Translations under genes and position numbers: made by a program
Assembly: GCA_020310875.1 (NCBI GenBank)
Contig: CM035406.1
Span: 223,718,294-223,782,293, forward strand
DNA: 64,000 bases
Source of the DNA: Ceratopteris richardii
Taxonomy: Eukaryota; Streptophyta; Polypodiopsida; Polypodiales; Pteridaceae
Direction: 5' to 3'
In this document: one piece after another, positions 10,293 to 23,001 of the stretch
Layout of the letters: every line of letters starts with the position of its first letter
How positions within the stretch are numbered: the stretch's first letter is position 1
The notes under the pieces: generated by a model
Told to the model about the DNA's origin: nothing
What the model saw: only the letters and a program-made list of their open reading frames with translations
Database searches by the model: none

Positions 10293-11232
10293 GGTGAATT
10301 TACTAGGTTCGCTAAACTAGATTGCCATCTTGATTCCTCAATTTGCAAGCTCTATGGTTCACTCACCCTCTCCTTTCATGTCGGGTTCGCTAGGTATGTC
10401 ACGAATCTCTGAAAAGGAGGGAGAAAGCAAACATGGGCTTGGCTTAGATTTCATCCTTCATTTCTTTAACATAAATATGAAATTTCATCGCCGTCTTCTT
10501 CAACAAAGAATGGAATCTACGTCTTCCAATCTCAGCCAAAGCATTATTTCCAAGTTAAAAGCAAGATTTAATCGATTAATATGTATGCACATAAATACGA
10601 GTTTTGTACCTTGGTCTTTAATGAAATCACAAATTCAACAGTCTATATATGCATACATTAGGGGCTCTAAGCTCATCATAGCACACACACTTGGTACTCC
10701 GAGATCAGCATTTGACTTCAGGTTAAGAATAAGTTCAGCTTGTGTGGGGGTCAGGATAATCAAGTTCAGGATCAGTTTGAGATCAAGGAAGCTCATACTC
10801 AGGTGCTCTTATCTAAGAGTTAGGAGGCTATGTATACCCAATTGGTTTTTCCCCATATGCTAATGTTGCTCTAAATCTCTCCTTAAGTGTATATGATGTT
10901 GCTCATGTGTTTTAGATATCTACACCTGAATTTTCATCACAGGCTTTAGATACTCATATACTACTCAATGTACATTATGTACGCATGAAGGGTTTTGACA
11001 GAAAGCATTAATATTCGATAGTCATTAAGTAATAAACCCACCTTCTAAGGAAGCAGGAGGATCAAATTGGCTTCCTATACATTCCACATGTATCATTAGT
11101 ATACTATGAAGGTTTTTTTATCAACATGAATTTATACAACAAAACGACTCTTTGATTGAAGGAAAAACAAAAATAGAGAAACATAAAGTCAACTTTACAG
11201 TAAACCTGACATGTCTTTGTCACCATTTTTCT
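10293..11232. other. Noncoding stretch between gag-like region and segment B
   Basis: An open frame of 177 codons on the plus strand (10330-10863) has no recognisable motif or codon pattern and is probably chance. No repeat ends, LTR or splice-supported exon seen. If the gag-like region is an LTR element, its 5' leader would lie here. Confidence 0.4.
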
Positions 11233-11286
11233 TTTGATCTTACTTTATACATAATAACACTTGAGGAAGCAAGTACTCTCAAGCAC

Positions 11287-11328
11287 GTGGATTTCTCCAC
11301 ATGGATTTCTCCACATGGATTTCTCCAC
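11287..11328. repeat. 14-bp unit in three tandem copies
   Basis: The unit (A/G)TGGATTTCTCCAC occurs three times in a row; the partner segment has one copy (near 3556). This is a simple post-duplication expansion. Confidence 0.95.
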
Positions 11329-12013
11329 ATCTTCTATTATAGTTGCATGTAGACAATGAAGTTTTTATTGTTTTTCCCATGCTCCTTTGAGATAAATAAC
11401 CCTTGCAACGTGGTCTGAACCTACATCCCTTTTTAAATGCTTAATTCTTCCAGACAACAAGAATGGATGCTTCCATTCCCTTAGTTCATGACCTTCATTT
11501 TTGTCTCTCCCACTTGTCTGTGTTGATCCAAACTCCAAAGCTAATCTGGAATGTGCGTCTGCATAGACACTATTGAAGTAGGTTTGCAAGCATCACAACT
11601 TCCATGCCAGTATCTCTTTCACAAGGACTGCATGATACATTGACTCAGTAAGAGGAGAAACACTTGCCATTATGTTGCCAAGAGGTACAAGTTGTGGAGT
11701 AATCATCTTCGTTAAAGTAAAATGGACACAAGCTATACACGAAGATGATTCAATCCTAGGAATTGAGTTTTTTATTTCATTATTTTCAAGAACTAGTCGG
11801 TTACAACACATTTAGCTGGTCATGTCTAAATCAACTTTTAATCAGCCAATTCTGCTATAAAGAATCTGATGTATTCATCATTAGAGGTTGCTCCATAGTT
11901 GATTTTGTATTTGGATAGCAAAGCATGGTTCCGAGCAGCATTGTGCATATTTTGAACTGAAGTCAAAGTAAAATAAAAGGGCATGAGAACCAATGAAGAA
12001 AAGAAGGGTACTT

Positions 12014-12361
12014 CTAAACTAGTCCCTTTCTTATAAGGTAGATGCCAATTGTATCCTTTAAAGCAGAGACATAAATCTCCCTCATTTCTTCCTTGCCTAT
12101 CTGGGGTAGCTTAATCGATAGCTCATCCCATACATCTGCATCGATTAGAAGCTTGAAGGTCGCTTGTTTTGCTATTTGAGTATCATATGACAATGTAGCA
12201 CTTGCCCAAAATGACGCCCAAAAAAAATATGTGGCACCTTTTGAGACACCATGATCAGTCTGGTTGAACACGTAGCAATATTTGCTTTGTTCACCAAGGA
12301 AATACCAAATAGTGGAGAGTGGACTAGTGAATCCTGTAGATGCAGATGGGTTCACTGTCAT
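12014..12361 (-). pseudogene. Unrecognised conserved reading frame, copy B
   Basis: Open frame of 115 residues, homologous to 4815-5216. It contains PLSTIWYFLGEQSKYCYVF, GVSKGATYFFWASFW, TQIAKQATFKLLIDADVW and EEMREIYVSALKDTIG. After its end, similarity to copy A continues in another frame (SSLVLMPFY...INYGATSNDEYIRFF). Family not recognised. It lies about 450 bp downstream, on the same strand, of the NCL fragment. It may be an exon of the same captured gene, since NCL genes have several exons, but I cannot match it to any known NCL segment. Confidence 0.35.
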
Positions 12362-12789
12362 TGTGTTACGAGTAATGTTGTTGGATCAAGTATCTAGATC
12401 CCAAGAGATGTTATTTTCATCCACATAGCTCTCAGATCCGCCCTTCTTTGAAACACATGTTTATGGCTGCAGTGGAGATGATGATTCCCTAAAATCTCTA
12501 CTACACCAGTGATGGCAATTCCCTAAATTCATGTAGGAACAGAAGAAGAAGATAAGCTTGCACCCAACTACCATCTCAACACTTCTATCTGAACCTTAGA
12601 GCTTTGTTCTCCACTTGAAGATGAGCTAGCGATAGTAAGGTTTCCCCCCCTCTGATGCTTCGTGAAGGCCTTCTCAAAATAGAAGCTCCTCCACACCCCA
12701 ATGAGAGAGCTCCCCTCCCTCAGAGCGGAAGATGTGAAAAAATACACTGAAGGGAATAATATCCTTTGAGAACCTTCAGTAAAAACGAA

Positions 12790-13330
12790 AAAAACTCCTT
12801 TTTGTCCACTACCCATCCTCATGCCTTAGAAACCTATCAATCATTGTTGCCTACTATTTCCTTTCTTCGTTGTTGAACCCATGGAGTGAATATCTGGTAA
12901 AAGCAGTAAACAAGAAGCCCAATAGGAGACAAAAATGCATGCTAGAAGTGCAAATAACTTTCCAATGGAAGATGAGTTATCAAAGGCCATGGAAATTGTG
13001 GCCGCAATATAAGGAATGATGGATAAAAGCATAATTCGAGAAGAAAAGGTATTCAACTCATCATTTTTTACCCCAGTTCCTTGCCAGTCATAAGGTTGGG
13101 TAAGCTTCTTGTCTGTAGTAATGAGCTTGTTATCAACAATATCTAAATCACATCAAGCAAGCAGAAGACAAGTTCCCCACAAAGCTGTCAAAAGCATTAC
13201 TATGGGTCCTACCAATAATTTGATGCCAACCAATACCTCTGGTTGGGCCTCTTCTTTGGTGCCACCTATGCCAGAAACGATTAGCACAATGTTATTATCA
13301 TTTCTTCTTTTTATTTCCACTTGAAGAAGA
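12790..13330 (-). pseudogene. NCL-type Na+/Ca2+ exchanger gene fragment, copy B
   Basis: Reads IVLIVSGIGGTKEEAQPEVL, VGIKLLVGPIVMLLTALWG, TCLLLA, CDLDIVDNKL, NTFSSRIMLLSIIPYIA, then a helix SSSIGKLFALLACIFVSYWA and a tail that may match the post-helix region (MIDRFLRHEDG). The order fits plant NCL/EF-hand exchangers: exchanger motif, membrane helix with WGTC, acidic linker, then the helix before the EF-hand domain. One in-frame stop lies between LLLA and CDLD, and a frame change follows the YWASC helix. EF-hands and the second exchanger repeat are not found. Neighbours are the unrecognised frame at 12014-12361 and, to the right, copia debris. It is a dead gene piece; no promoter seen. Confidence 0.7.
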
Positions 13331-13419
13331 TCAATTCATTTTGACGATTTCTCTTTGTCTTGGTTTTGCTTTCAATTGGTGCTTTTGGTTTGTTTTATAG
13401 CTTGATACCCACATCAAAA

Positions 13420-13986
13420 CCACAATGGCCAATGATGAGAACTAGTGATTTCATTTTCAACGACTCTAAGATGCATAAACAACCCATTAAGGAAGTTGAC
13501 TTGAGAATTGGTATTTGAGGACACTAGTCCTCGTTCACATGCATAAGAATGCTACGCATAGGGATGTTCAAGAGAATGTCCACTTACATCCATCTATAAA
13601 TGCTCTTGTTCAACAATCATTGAGATGTTATGCATGTGTCTCACATCCACCTAATAGATATGTTCCAAGTTTGGATTTAAATATGTTGAAAAATCGGATG
13701 AGCCTTCTTGCTACAAAGAGGCTATGCAGACAAAGGATCATGTCAAGTGGGAACATGCCATGAAGAGTGAATCGGATTCTATTCACAAGAATGGTACCTG
13801 GGACTTGGTACCTTTTCCAAAGCACAAGAAAGCTTTACCATGTAAATGGGTATATACATTGAAATTCACATTGACTAGGGCTTCTCCAAAGTATAAAGCA
13901 TGACCAACATGGTGTCAATGTTGAGGAAATCTTCTCTCTGGTAGTCAAGATTCTTTGAGTTAAAATGTGAATAATGTACCTGATCA
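13420..13986 (+). mobile_element. Ty1/copia fragment (start of reverse transcriptase)
   Basis: The plus strand carries the conserved linker and start of copia RT (EPSCYKEAM, HKNGTWDLVPFPKHKKALP, CKWVYTLKF). It is an old fragment with several breaks and no LTRs. It differs in sequence from elements I-VI, so it is probably another family. It ends where the minus-strand protease region of element IV begins. Confidence 0.75.
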
Positions 13987-14988
13987 TTATCCTCTTGCTA
14001 TCTTCTTGATTACTTGATGTGGGTCTTCAACAAATGCTCCATTCTTTGTAAATCTGACCTGCAATCCTTTCTCCACAATTTTTCCTACACTTATAAGATT
14101 CTTGCTAATAGTTGGCACATACAATACTTTGTTCCATAGGTTCATATTACCATCTAGAGTCTTCAAATTACCTATCTTCTCAACTAAATGCCTTGTATCA
14201 TCTCCTGTTTGGACTTCATGTCTATTGCTTGCATCCTCCAAATCTGAGAGTAGAGCTACATTCCCTGCTACATGATTTGAGCAACCTGAGTCTATATAAA
14301 ATACATGTTCATCTTATTTACTTTCCTTCACGGTCATATTCATCAGAAGGAGTGAGTCCTCTTGAGTTTGTTCATCTGCATAGTTATTTTAGTCCCTCCT
14401 TCCTTTGTATCCTCCTTGGTACTTATTGTTGTTGTATGAATTGAAGTTGTTGAATCCTCCTCTTGAGATTGCATAACATCCTATGTTGTAACCTCTTCCT
14501 CTTTGGTTCCTAGGATGCCTGAAACAATTTTCAGTAATGTGATTTGTTAGCCCAAATATGGCACATGGAGATGAGGCTTGATCTCTCCCGCTACCTTATC
14601 TTCCTCCTCTATCTCTTCCTCTTGAGTCTCTACCTCTACCTGCAAAGTTTGCTTGAGAGGTACTACCTTCATCATCAGATTTCTCACCCTTGCCTTTGTT
14701 TGTCTTTGTTCTTATTCTTATTTATGTAGAGATCAGAGGATTGATTACCTTTTGAGTTATCTGCATTCTTCATAAGCTTTGCCTCGTGTGAACAATTGTC
14801 CCTTGAGGGTGTTGAAATCAAGAAATTGCATATCCATGTAGAGGTCCATGGCTGTGGTGAAAGCTTCTCATTTGTCATCTGCATTTATTCCGTTGATTAC
14901 TTGCCTTACTATTTGCTTCCAAGTTGGTATGTTATGTCCTTTATCTTGGTGACAAAATCAATCACACTCTAATTGGGGATCTTCTTGA

Positions 14989-15218
14989 TGTTGGAGTTAG
15001 ACATCTGCGGAAGCACGCAAATAGCACATGGAAGAAGAAGAAGCTTGGAGAACAACATACAATGTTGAATGTATTACCACTAGAATGTACAAAAATAAAG
15101 AGCCCATTAGGGCAATGGGCGTATATACAAGCTGGGGGAAAAAACCTCCTAAAGAGGGAAAAAAGTGCCACGACAGTCCTAGAGTGTTCACACACATCAC
15201 TACCTAAATATATCAACA
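14989..15218 (-). repeat. 3' LTR of element III
   Basis: 230 bp, TGTTGGAG...TATCAACA on the plus strand. The polypurine tract of the element lies just to its right. Confidence 0.95.
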
Positions 15219-17846
15219 AATCCCCCTTGGGAGTGATGCGGTGAACAAGGAGCTTCCATCATGTATAAGGAAGTGCCAAGCTATGTGGAATCAATCCACA
15301 AAAGGAAGTAAGCCCAAAGCTTTGCGGAAAGCTTCAAACTTCTCCCTAGGCAAAGCCTTCGTAAAAAGGTCTGCAATGTTCTCCTGCATGGGCACATATG
15401 CCAAGCTGATCTCCCCAACAGAGAACCTCTCCCTGACATAATGATAATGCGCCTCAATTTGCTAAGTGCGAGCATGGAACACAGGGTTCCTTGCAACTGC
15501 CAATGCGCTTTGACTATCAGTGATGATGGTGGTGGCAGAAGACTGATCAACACCCAAATCAACCATAAGGCATCTGAGCCACACACACTCAAGCCTCACA
15601 ATTGGAAGTGGCCACAGTAGGCTGCTTCTTCCTCAACCAAGATATACATGAGCTACCAAGCATGAAGCAAAAACCACTAGTAGACACACGAGTGCCATAC
15701 CAACCAGCCCAATCATTGTAAAAAAAAGCATGCAAATCTGGCAGTAGTGATCCCCCCTAGGGATAAAACAATACAAGTAGTCAGGTAGCAGTCAAGTAGC
15801 AAAAGATGCGCTTAACAGCCTGCCAATGCTTGACACATGGGCAATGCATAAACCTGCTCATCTATGAGACAACAAACTGAATATCTGGTCCAGTAATGCA
15901 TAACTAAATCAAGCATCCAACATCCTGTTGATAGAGAACAACATCAAATACACCTCCAGCATCATGAAGACTCAATCGTAAACCTGTCTCCATATGAGTG
16001 GCAATAAGCTTACGGTCTTCCACGCCAAAATGCTTCAATAATGTGTCAATATATTTCATTTGACACAAAGTCATTCCATCATCAACTTGCATAAACTGAA
16101 TGCCCAAATAGTGATGCAAATGCCCCAAATCAGACATCTCAAATGAGGCATGCAAATCAGCCTTAAAATCAGTAATATGCATGTCATGAGGACCCGTGAG
16201 AACAATGTCATCAACATACACCACAATGATTAGAAGCATATCATTAGCACACTTAACATATAAGGTGTTTTTAGTTGGACTGTTCTCAAAACCATGTGCA
16301 ATGAGATAGGCATGTATCTTTTCATACCAAGCACGTCATCCTTGCTTAAAACCATATAATGACTTCTTTAATCTCCACAGCTGGTTTTCATGCCCTTTCA
16401 ACATAAAGCCACGGGGTTGAAAAACATACACTTTTTCATCCAAGTCACCATTCAGAAATGTTGTTTTAATGTCCAACTAATGTACATTACAACCCATGTT
16501 GAGCAGCAAGTGTAGAGATGCTACAAAGAGTAGTCATTCAACAAGTAGCAGCAAAGGTTTCATCAAAATCAATGCCTCTTTCCTACGCATAACCCTTTGC
16601 AACAAGCCTAGCTTTATACCTGTCAACTGTTCCATCAAGTTTATGCTTCAGCTCGTATACTCGCTTAGTGCCAATGGCCTTCTTGCCAAGAGGCAAGTCA
16701 CATAAAGACTAGGTACCATTTTTCATGATAGCATCATATTCAGATTGCATTGCAACCATCCAATGTTCAGAATTTTGTGCTTCATCAAATGAAATAGGTT
16801 CACTCTCATCACAGAGACTAGAGGCAGCCATAGCATAGCAATCTGATGCAAAAGAGGCACTATGAGATCCTGACCGAGTACGATATGACAGAGGTGCATC
16901 TAATTTTCTATCATGCAAGGTTTGCACCATCCATTTTGGCATAGTTTTTGCTTGCTCAATATCAGCTCTCTCATCCACAAGTGCATCATGTAAATCTGCA
17001 TAAAAAATGGAATGATCTGCATCATCACATGAAACCTGCAAAGACTAAGAAGTTGCCGCATTAGTGTGGAGAATGAGTTCTCCTATGCACAATGGAAATG
17101 TGTAGTGAACCCTTGTATGTCGAGCTCTTTGACAAACAGCTGCACCTTAGATAGCTTGTTGCTCTCAATACAAAACTCAAATGGTCGTGTGCCTTTAGTC
17201 AATCAAAGTATACAAAGAGAGATTTCTAACAAGCTATAAATAACTTAATTTGGACAAGTTTTGATTATGAAACACAACTGACAAAGATGAACTACCTGTC
17301 CACACAAGTATGCTAAAGAATTGAACTTCACTCTCGGACTGATAACTCTCTGAATATATATCCTTTGAGAAATATATTTTGTGTAGACCAAAATAGACCA
17401 CCTGCACACATAAGTACACTATAAAACTAGGCTTCATTCTCGGATAGATATCTCATAGAATATAAATTTTCTGAATGAGATATTTGGGATAGTGAAAGTA
17501 GATTTCAAGAGCTTTCCAACAAGATAAATATCAAGCAATTTGGATATGTTTTGGTTGGGAAACTTAACCGACCAAAATAGACTACCTATCTACACGGGTA
17601 TGCTTAAAACCTAGACTTCACTCTTTCACTAATATCTCATAGAATATGTAAGCTTTGAATGAGATATTTGATATACAAAAAGTACACAAGATAGGCTTTC
17701 CAATGAGTGTTTAAACACAAGAAATGGTTACATATACATTGAGATATGAGCTCCACAACAGAGCTGTGTACAAACTGATGTGCAGCTGGATGGAGTCTAT
17801 GGAAAGACAAAATCACAAAATGAACAGATCCGACTACTGGGAGCTC

Positions 17847-18077
17847 TGTTGATATATTTAGGTAGTGATGTGTGTGAACACACTAGGACCGCCGGGGCAC
17901 TTTTTTCCCTCTTTAGGAGGTTTTTTTCCCCTGGCTTGTATATACGCCTATTGCCCTAATGGGCTACTTATCTTTGTACATTCTCTAGTAATACATTCAG
18001 TATTGTGTGTTTGTGCTCCAAGCTTCTTCTTCTTCCTTGTGTTGTTCGCGTGCTTCCGAAGACGTCTATCTCCAACA
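17847..18077 (+). repeat. 5' LTR of element I
   Basis: 231 bp, TGTTGATA...TCCAACA, followed at once by the tRNA primer site. Confidence 0.98.
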
Positions 18078-18079
18078 AT

Positions 18080-18091
18080 TGGTATCAGAGC
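18080..18091 (+). promoter_or_regulatory. Primer-binding site of element I
   Basis: TGGTATCAGAGC, the copia-type site complementary to the 3' end of initiator tRNA-Met, two bases after the LTR. Confidence 0.95.
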
Positions 18092-21000
18092 AGGTTGTCG
18101 CTTCATCTAGGGCGCCGTCGACACTCCTCCGTTTGCAGTCTCAGAATCGCACAAATTTTGGTGAGCATAATCAGCATGTTTCCGAGATCAAAACTGCTTC
18201 GCTCTGTGGTGCCGAAATCGTGACCTGAGCTCGTTTTGGTCTTCGAACACACTATCACAGCGCTTGTGCAGGCTATTTCGTCTTTTTGTGCCAAAGGTAT
18301 ATACCAGTTTCTGTTCGCCAGTTTAAGCATCTCGAAGTCTTCTACAGGTCTAGCAGAACTCGTCTGGGCAGTTCTGTTCAACTTTTTGAGATACAGTCAA
18401 TTTTCTGCATCAAGGTATTTTAGTCACCGGGCATGGCTGAAAGCAGTGATGTATTCCGTATGTTGGCTGTTGAGGATAAGTTGGATGGTACCAACTACCC
18501 ATTATGGGCTTATATGATGCGACATGTTTTGGTTGCAAAAGGATTGTGGAACATTGTGCAGGGTGTTGAAAGATGTCCTGTTACACCTGCAACGACAGGT
18601 ACTACAAATACAGGTGCTGGAGCTGATGAAGATGGTGTCGAAGATGATATTCCACAGATTCCTGTTCGTGTTGCTGTTTCTGTTGCACCTACTGCAAAGC
18701 AAATTTGTTGGGATGGCAGAGATGCCCAGGCACATGCATTGATAGCTTTGTCTGTCAAACGTGCCATTATTCCTCATATTCGCTCTTGCAGAACAGCTAG
18801 GGATGCTTGGGATACACTTACCACATTGTACCAAGCTAGGAATGAGGCTCGTGTTGCTTACCTCAAAAAACAGTTGGAGAGTGAGCATATGAATGAAGGT
18901 GATTCTATGGACAGTTTCCTAACGAAGATCAAAGATTTGAAGGAACAATTGATTTGTACTGATGAGGTTATACTAGATAGCTCACTTGTGCAGACCGTTC
19001 TGAATGGTCTTCCTGATTCATATCAGAGTTTTGCTTCTACTCTTCGGTTGATGATGAAAGGCAATCTGAATGCCTTATCATTTGAGGAGTTAGTCTCTGT
19101 TCTGTTGTAGGAAGATCAGTCCAGGCAGAACAGGTCCATTATGCATGTTGCAGATCAAGCTTTCCTAGCTAGTCAGAAGGGCAAAGGAAAATGGAGCTCT
19201 TCTACTAGTAAGCAGAAATCTGCAAATGCTGCACATTCGAAGAATCAGGATAAAGATGAGAAGAAATCAGAAAAGCAGAAATTGTTTTGCAAGTACTCTA
19301 AAGGGAATGATCATATCATAAAGAACTGTCCAAAATTGGCTGCAAAAGAGGCAAAGAAAAAGGAGGCTGGAATGGTTCTTGCAGAAGCCTCTACACCAAA
19401 AATAGAGTCTGCTAATCTCGTGCAGGAAGAAGAATGGGCATTTACTACTGTTTGCAGTTTTGACCCATCTTCTCATGAGCAATGCATGTCTGCAGTGGAC
19501 TCAGATGTTTGGTACTTTGACAGTGGGGCGACCAAACATATTACCTCGCAGCGCAGTTTCTTCTCTTCACTCGAGCCTGCCCCTACAGGAAATATTGTCA
19601 TGCGCAACAACTCCTCTTATCCTGTTATGGGAGCTGGTAAGATCATTCTGACTACTGCTGATGGTAGTTCTTTCACCTTGTCAGATGCTTTATTTGTGCC
19701 AGGGATCAAGAAGAATTTGTTATCAGTTTCTGCATTAGCCAAGATTGGCTTGGTTGTGAAATTCATTGATGACAGGTGTACAGTTCATGATCTATCAAAT
19801 GGCGATGTGATTATTGCTTCTGACATTTTATGTCGTGGGCTGTATAAGCTCATAGACTATGAAAGATCTGTGAATGATTTGGCATGTGCAGTTCATGATT
19901 CTCAGGCTATGTCAGATGCAAAGCTTTGGTATGCACGCTTTGGTCATCTGAATTTTGCTAGTTTATTACGCCTGCAGAAATCTGATATGGTGTCTTCTTT
20001 GCCCAAGCTTGAGGCACCTGGAAAACATGTATGTGAAGGCTGTATTTTGGGCAAAATGAAGCGTTCCTCCTTTCCAAAAGATGGTTCAGTTCAGGCTACG
20101 CAGAAATTGCAGCTTGTACATAGTGATGTTTGTGGTCCTATGCAGACACCCTCTTTTGGGAATTACCTTTACTTCGTGACTTTCATTGATGATTTTTCCA
20201 GGCATGCATGGGTATATCCTCTCAAAGCAAAGTCCGAAGTGTTCATGTGCTTTAAACAGTTTTTTGGTTTTGGCTGAAAATCTCTCAGCATGTAACATGG
20301 GCACCCTCCGTTCTGATCGAGGGGGGGAATATATGTCTTCTGATTTTAATGCATTTCTGGCTGAACGTGGGATAAAACACCAGTGTACAGTGCCGTATAC
20401 ACCTCAACAGAATGGAGTTGCTGAACATAAGAACATGTCACTCATGGAGATGGCGAGGTGCATGGTCAAGAGACAGGCTTTACCACATAGTTTCTAGCTT
20501 GAGGTTGTCATGTGTGCAGCATATGTACTGAACAGGTATCCCACTAAAGCGCTGTAGTCTATCACTCCATATGAGGCTTGGCATGACCGCAAGCCATCTG
20601 TTGCTCATCTGCGTGTTTTTGGTTGTTTGGCATATGCATTAGTGCCTGAACAACATCGCAGAAAATTGGATGATAAGGCAGTAAAATGTATTTTTGTTGG
20701 GTACAGTTCTGAAAGTAAAGGCTATCGTCTGTATCATCCACAGACTAAACGCATTCTGGTTAGCCGTGATGTTGTCTTTGTGGAAGATGCTATTCAGCCA
20801 TTGCTTTCATGTACTAAGGACACATCTGTTAGCTCCAAAGACATGTATGATACGTTGATGCCTCTTTTTACAGGTGGACAGTCTAGTGCTAGTCCTAATG
20901 AGGCAACTTCTCAGCCTTTGCAGGTTTCATATGATGATGTAGATCATTCTATTTCTGATGCAGATTTACATGATGCACTTGTTGATGAGAGAGCTGATAT

Positions 21001-22770
21001 TGAGCAGGCAAAAACTATGCCAAAATGGTTGGTGTAGACTTTGCGTGATAGCAAATTAGATGCACGTTTGTCATATCATACTCGTTCAGGCTCTCATAGT
21101 GCCTCCTTTGCATAAGATTGCTATGCTATGGTTGCGTCTAGTCTCTATGATGAGAATGAGCCTGTTTCTTTTGATGAAGCACAGAATTCTGAAAATTGGA
21201 TGGTTGCCATGCAATCTGAATATGATGCTATAATGAAGAATGGTACATGGTCTTTATGTGACTTGCCTCCTGGCAAGAAGGCCATTGGCACTAAGTGGGT
21301 ATACAAGCTGAAGCGTAAACCTGATGGTACAGTTGACAGGTATAAGGCTAGGCTTGTTGCAAAGGGTTATGTGCAGGAAAGAGGCATTGATTTTGATGAG
21401 ACCTTTGCACCTACATGTCGTATGACTACTGTTCGGAGCATTTGTGCACTTGCAGCCCATCATGGTTGGAATGTACATCAGTTGGACATTAAAATAGCAT
21501 TTCTGAATGGTGACTTGCATGAAGAAGTGTATGTTTTTTAGCCCCATGGCTTTGTGCAGAAAGAGCATGAAAACCAGGTGTGCAGGTTAAAGAAGGCATT
21601 ATATGGTTTAAAGCAAGCACTACGTGCTTGGTATGAGAAGATACATGCCTATCTGGTTGCACATGGTTTTGTGAACAATCCAACTGAAAGCACCTTATAT
21701 GTTAAGCGTGCTAATGATGTGCTTCTGTTCATTGTTGTCTATGTTGATGACATGCTGCTCACTGGTCCTATTGAGAAGCATATTGCTGATTTCAAGGCTG
21801 ATTTGTATGCCTCATTTGAGATGTCTGATTTGGTGCATTTGCATCACTATTTGGGCATTCAGTTTATGCAAGTTGATGGTGGAATGGCTTTGTGTCAAAC
21901 AGAATATATTGACACATTATTGCAGCGTTTTGGCCTTGAAGACTGTAAACCTATTGCCACTCCTATGGAGACACGTTTACGATTGAGTCTTCATGATGTT
22001 GGAGATGCATTTGATGTTGTTCTCTATCAGCAGGCTGTTGGATGCTTGATTTACTTATGCATTACTCGGCCAGATATTCAGTTTGCTGTCTCACAGATGA
22101 GCAGGTTTATGCATTGCCCAGGAGTCATGTATTGGAAGGCGGTTAAGCGCATCTTTCACTACTTGAGTGGTACTCGGCTACTTGGGTTGTTTTATCCCAA
22201 GGGGGGATCATTACCGCCAGATTTGCATGCTTTTTCTGACTCAGATTGGGCTGGTTGCTATGACACTCGTGTGTCCACCAGTGGTTTTTGCTTCATGCTT
22301 GGTAGCTCATGTATATCTTGGTTGAGCAAGAAGCAACCTACTATGGCCACTTCGAGTTGTGAGGCTGAGTATAGGGCAGCTTTCACAGCGACTGTTGAGT
22401 GTGTGTGGCTCAGACGCCTTATGGCTGATTTGGGTGTTGGCCAGTCTTCTGCCACCACCATCTTCACTGACAGTCAGAGTGCATTGGCAGTTGCGAGGAA
22501 CCCTGTGTTCCATGCTCGCACTAAGCACATTGAGGTGCATTATCACTATGTCAGGGAAAGGTTCTCTGCTGGGGAGATCAGCTTGGCATATGTGCCCATG
22601 CAGGAGAACATTGCAGACCTTTTCACGAAGGCTCTGCCTAGGGAGAAGTTTGAAGCTTTCCGCAAAGCTTTGGGCTTACTTCCTTTTGTGGAGTGATTTC
22701 CACATAGCTTGGCACTTCCTTATACATGAGTGCCAGCTCCTTGTTCACCGCATCACTCCCAGGGGGGATT

Positions 22771-23001
22771 TGTTGATATATTTTGGTAGTGATGTGCGTG
22801 AACACACTAGGACCGCCGGGGCACTTTTTTCCCTCTTTAGGAGGTTTTTTTCCCCCGGCTTGTATATACGCCTATTGCCCTAATGGCCTACTTATCTTTG
22901 TACATTCTCTAGTAATACATTCAGTATTGTGTGTTTGTGCTCCAAGCTTCTTCTTCTTCCTTGTGTTGTTCGCGTGCTTCCGAAGACGTCTATCTCCAAC
23001 A
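22771..23001 (+). repeat. 3' LTR of element I
   Basis: 231 bp, preceded by the polypurine tract; four differences from the 5' LTR. Confidence 0.98.

Larger units (their letters stand above)
11233..13412. repeat. Segmental duplication, copy B (partner 3423-6410)
   Basis: Direct-orientation partner of segment A, lacking the 760-bp part with the DNA-glycosylase fragment. The NCL fragment is better preserved here. It also has a private triplication of a 14-bp unit at 11287-11328 that is single in copy A near 3556. Confidence 0.85.
17847..23001 (+). mobile_element. Copia element I, family A, young, innermost
   Basis: Plus-strand copia, 5155 bp. LTRs 17847-18077 and 22771-23001, both 231 bp with four differences (1.7%). 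Target duplication AGCTC at 17842-17846 and 23002-23006. Primer site TGGTATCAGAGC at 18080-18091 (initiator-tRNA-Met type); polypurine tract AGGGGGGA at 22761-22768. Coding order: gag (18433-19380; MAESSDVFRMLAVEDKLDG, zinc knuckle-like CKYSKGNDHIIKNC), protease (WYFDSGATKHIT), integrase (about 20020-20500; HSDVCGP, DDFSRHAWVYPL), RT (about 21180-21900; HQLDIKIAFLNGDLHEEVYV, VYVDDMLLTG), RNase H (about 22230-22690; [24 protein letters not shown]). All parts are present but it is broken, with about half a dozen breaks. Insertion within the last few million years is likely; the absolute age depends on the unknown substitution rate. Confidence 0.98.

Noticed and set aside
10330-10863. Plus-strand open frame of 177 codons
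   Set aside because: No motif, no homology to anything I know, and no splice or promoter context; probably a chance frame.
18236-18517. Open frame in the leader of element I (and its twin near 31076-31384)
   Set aside because: Overlaps the untranslated leader and start of gag of a family A copia; shared only because the elements are related.
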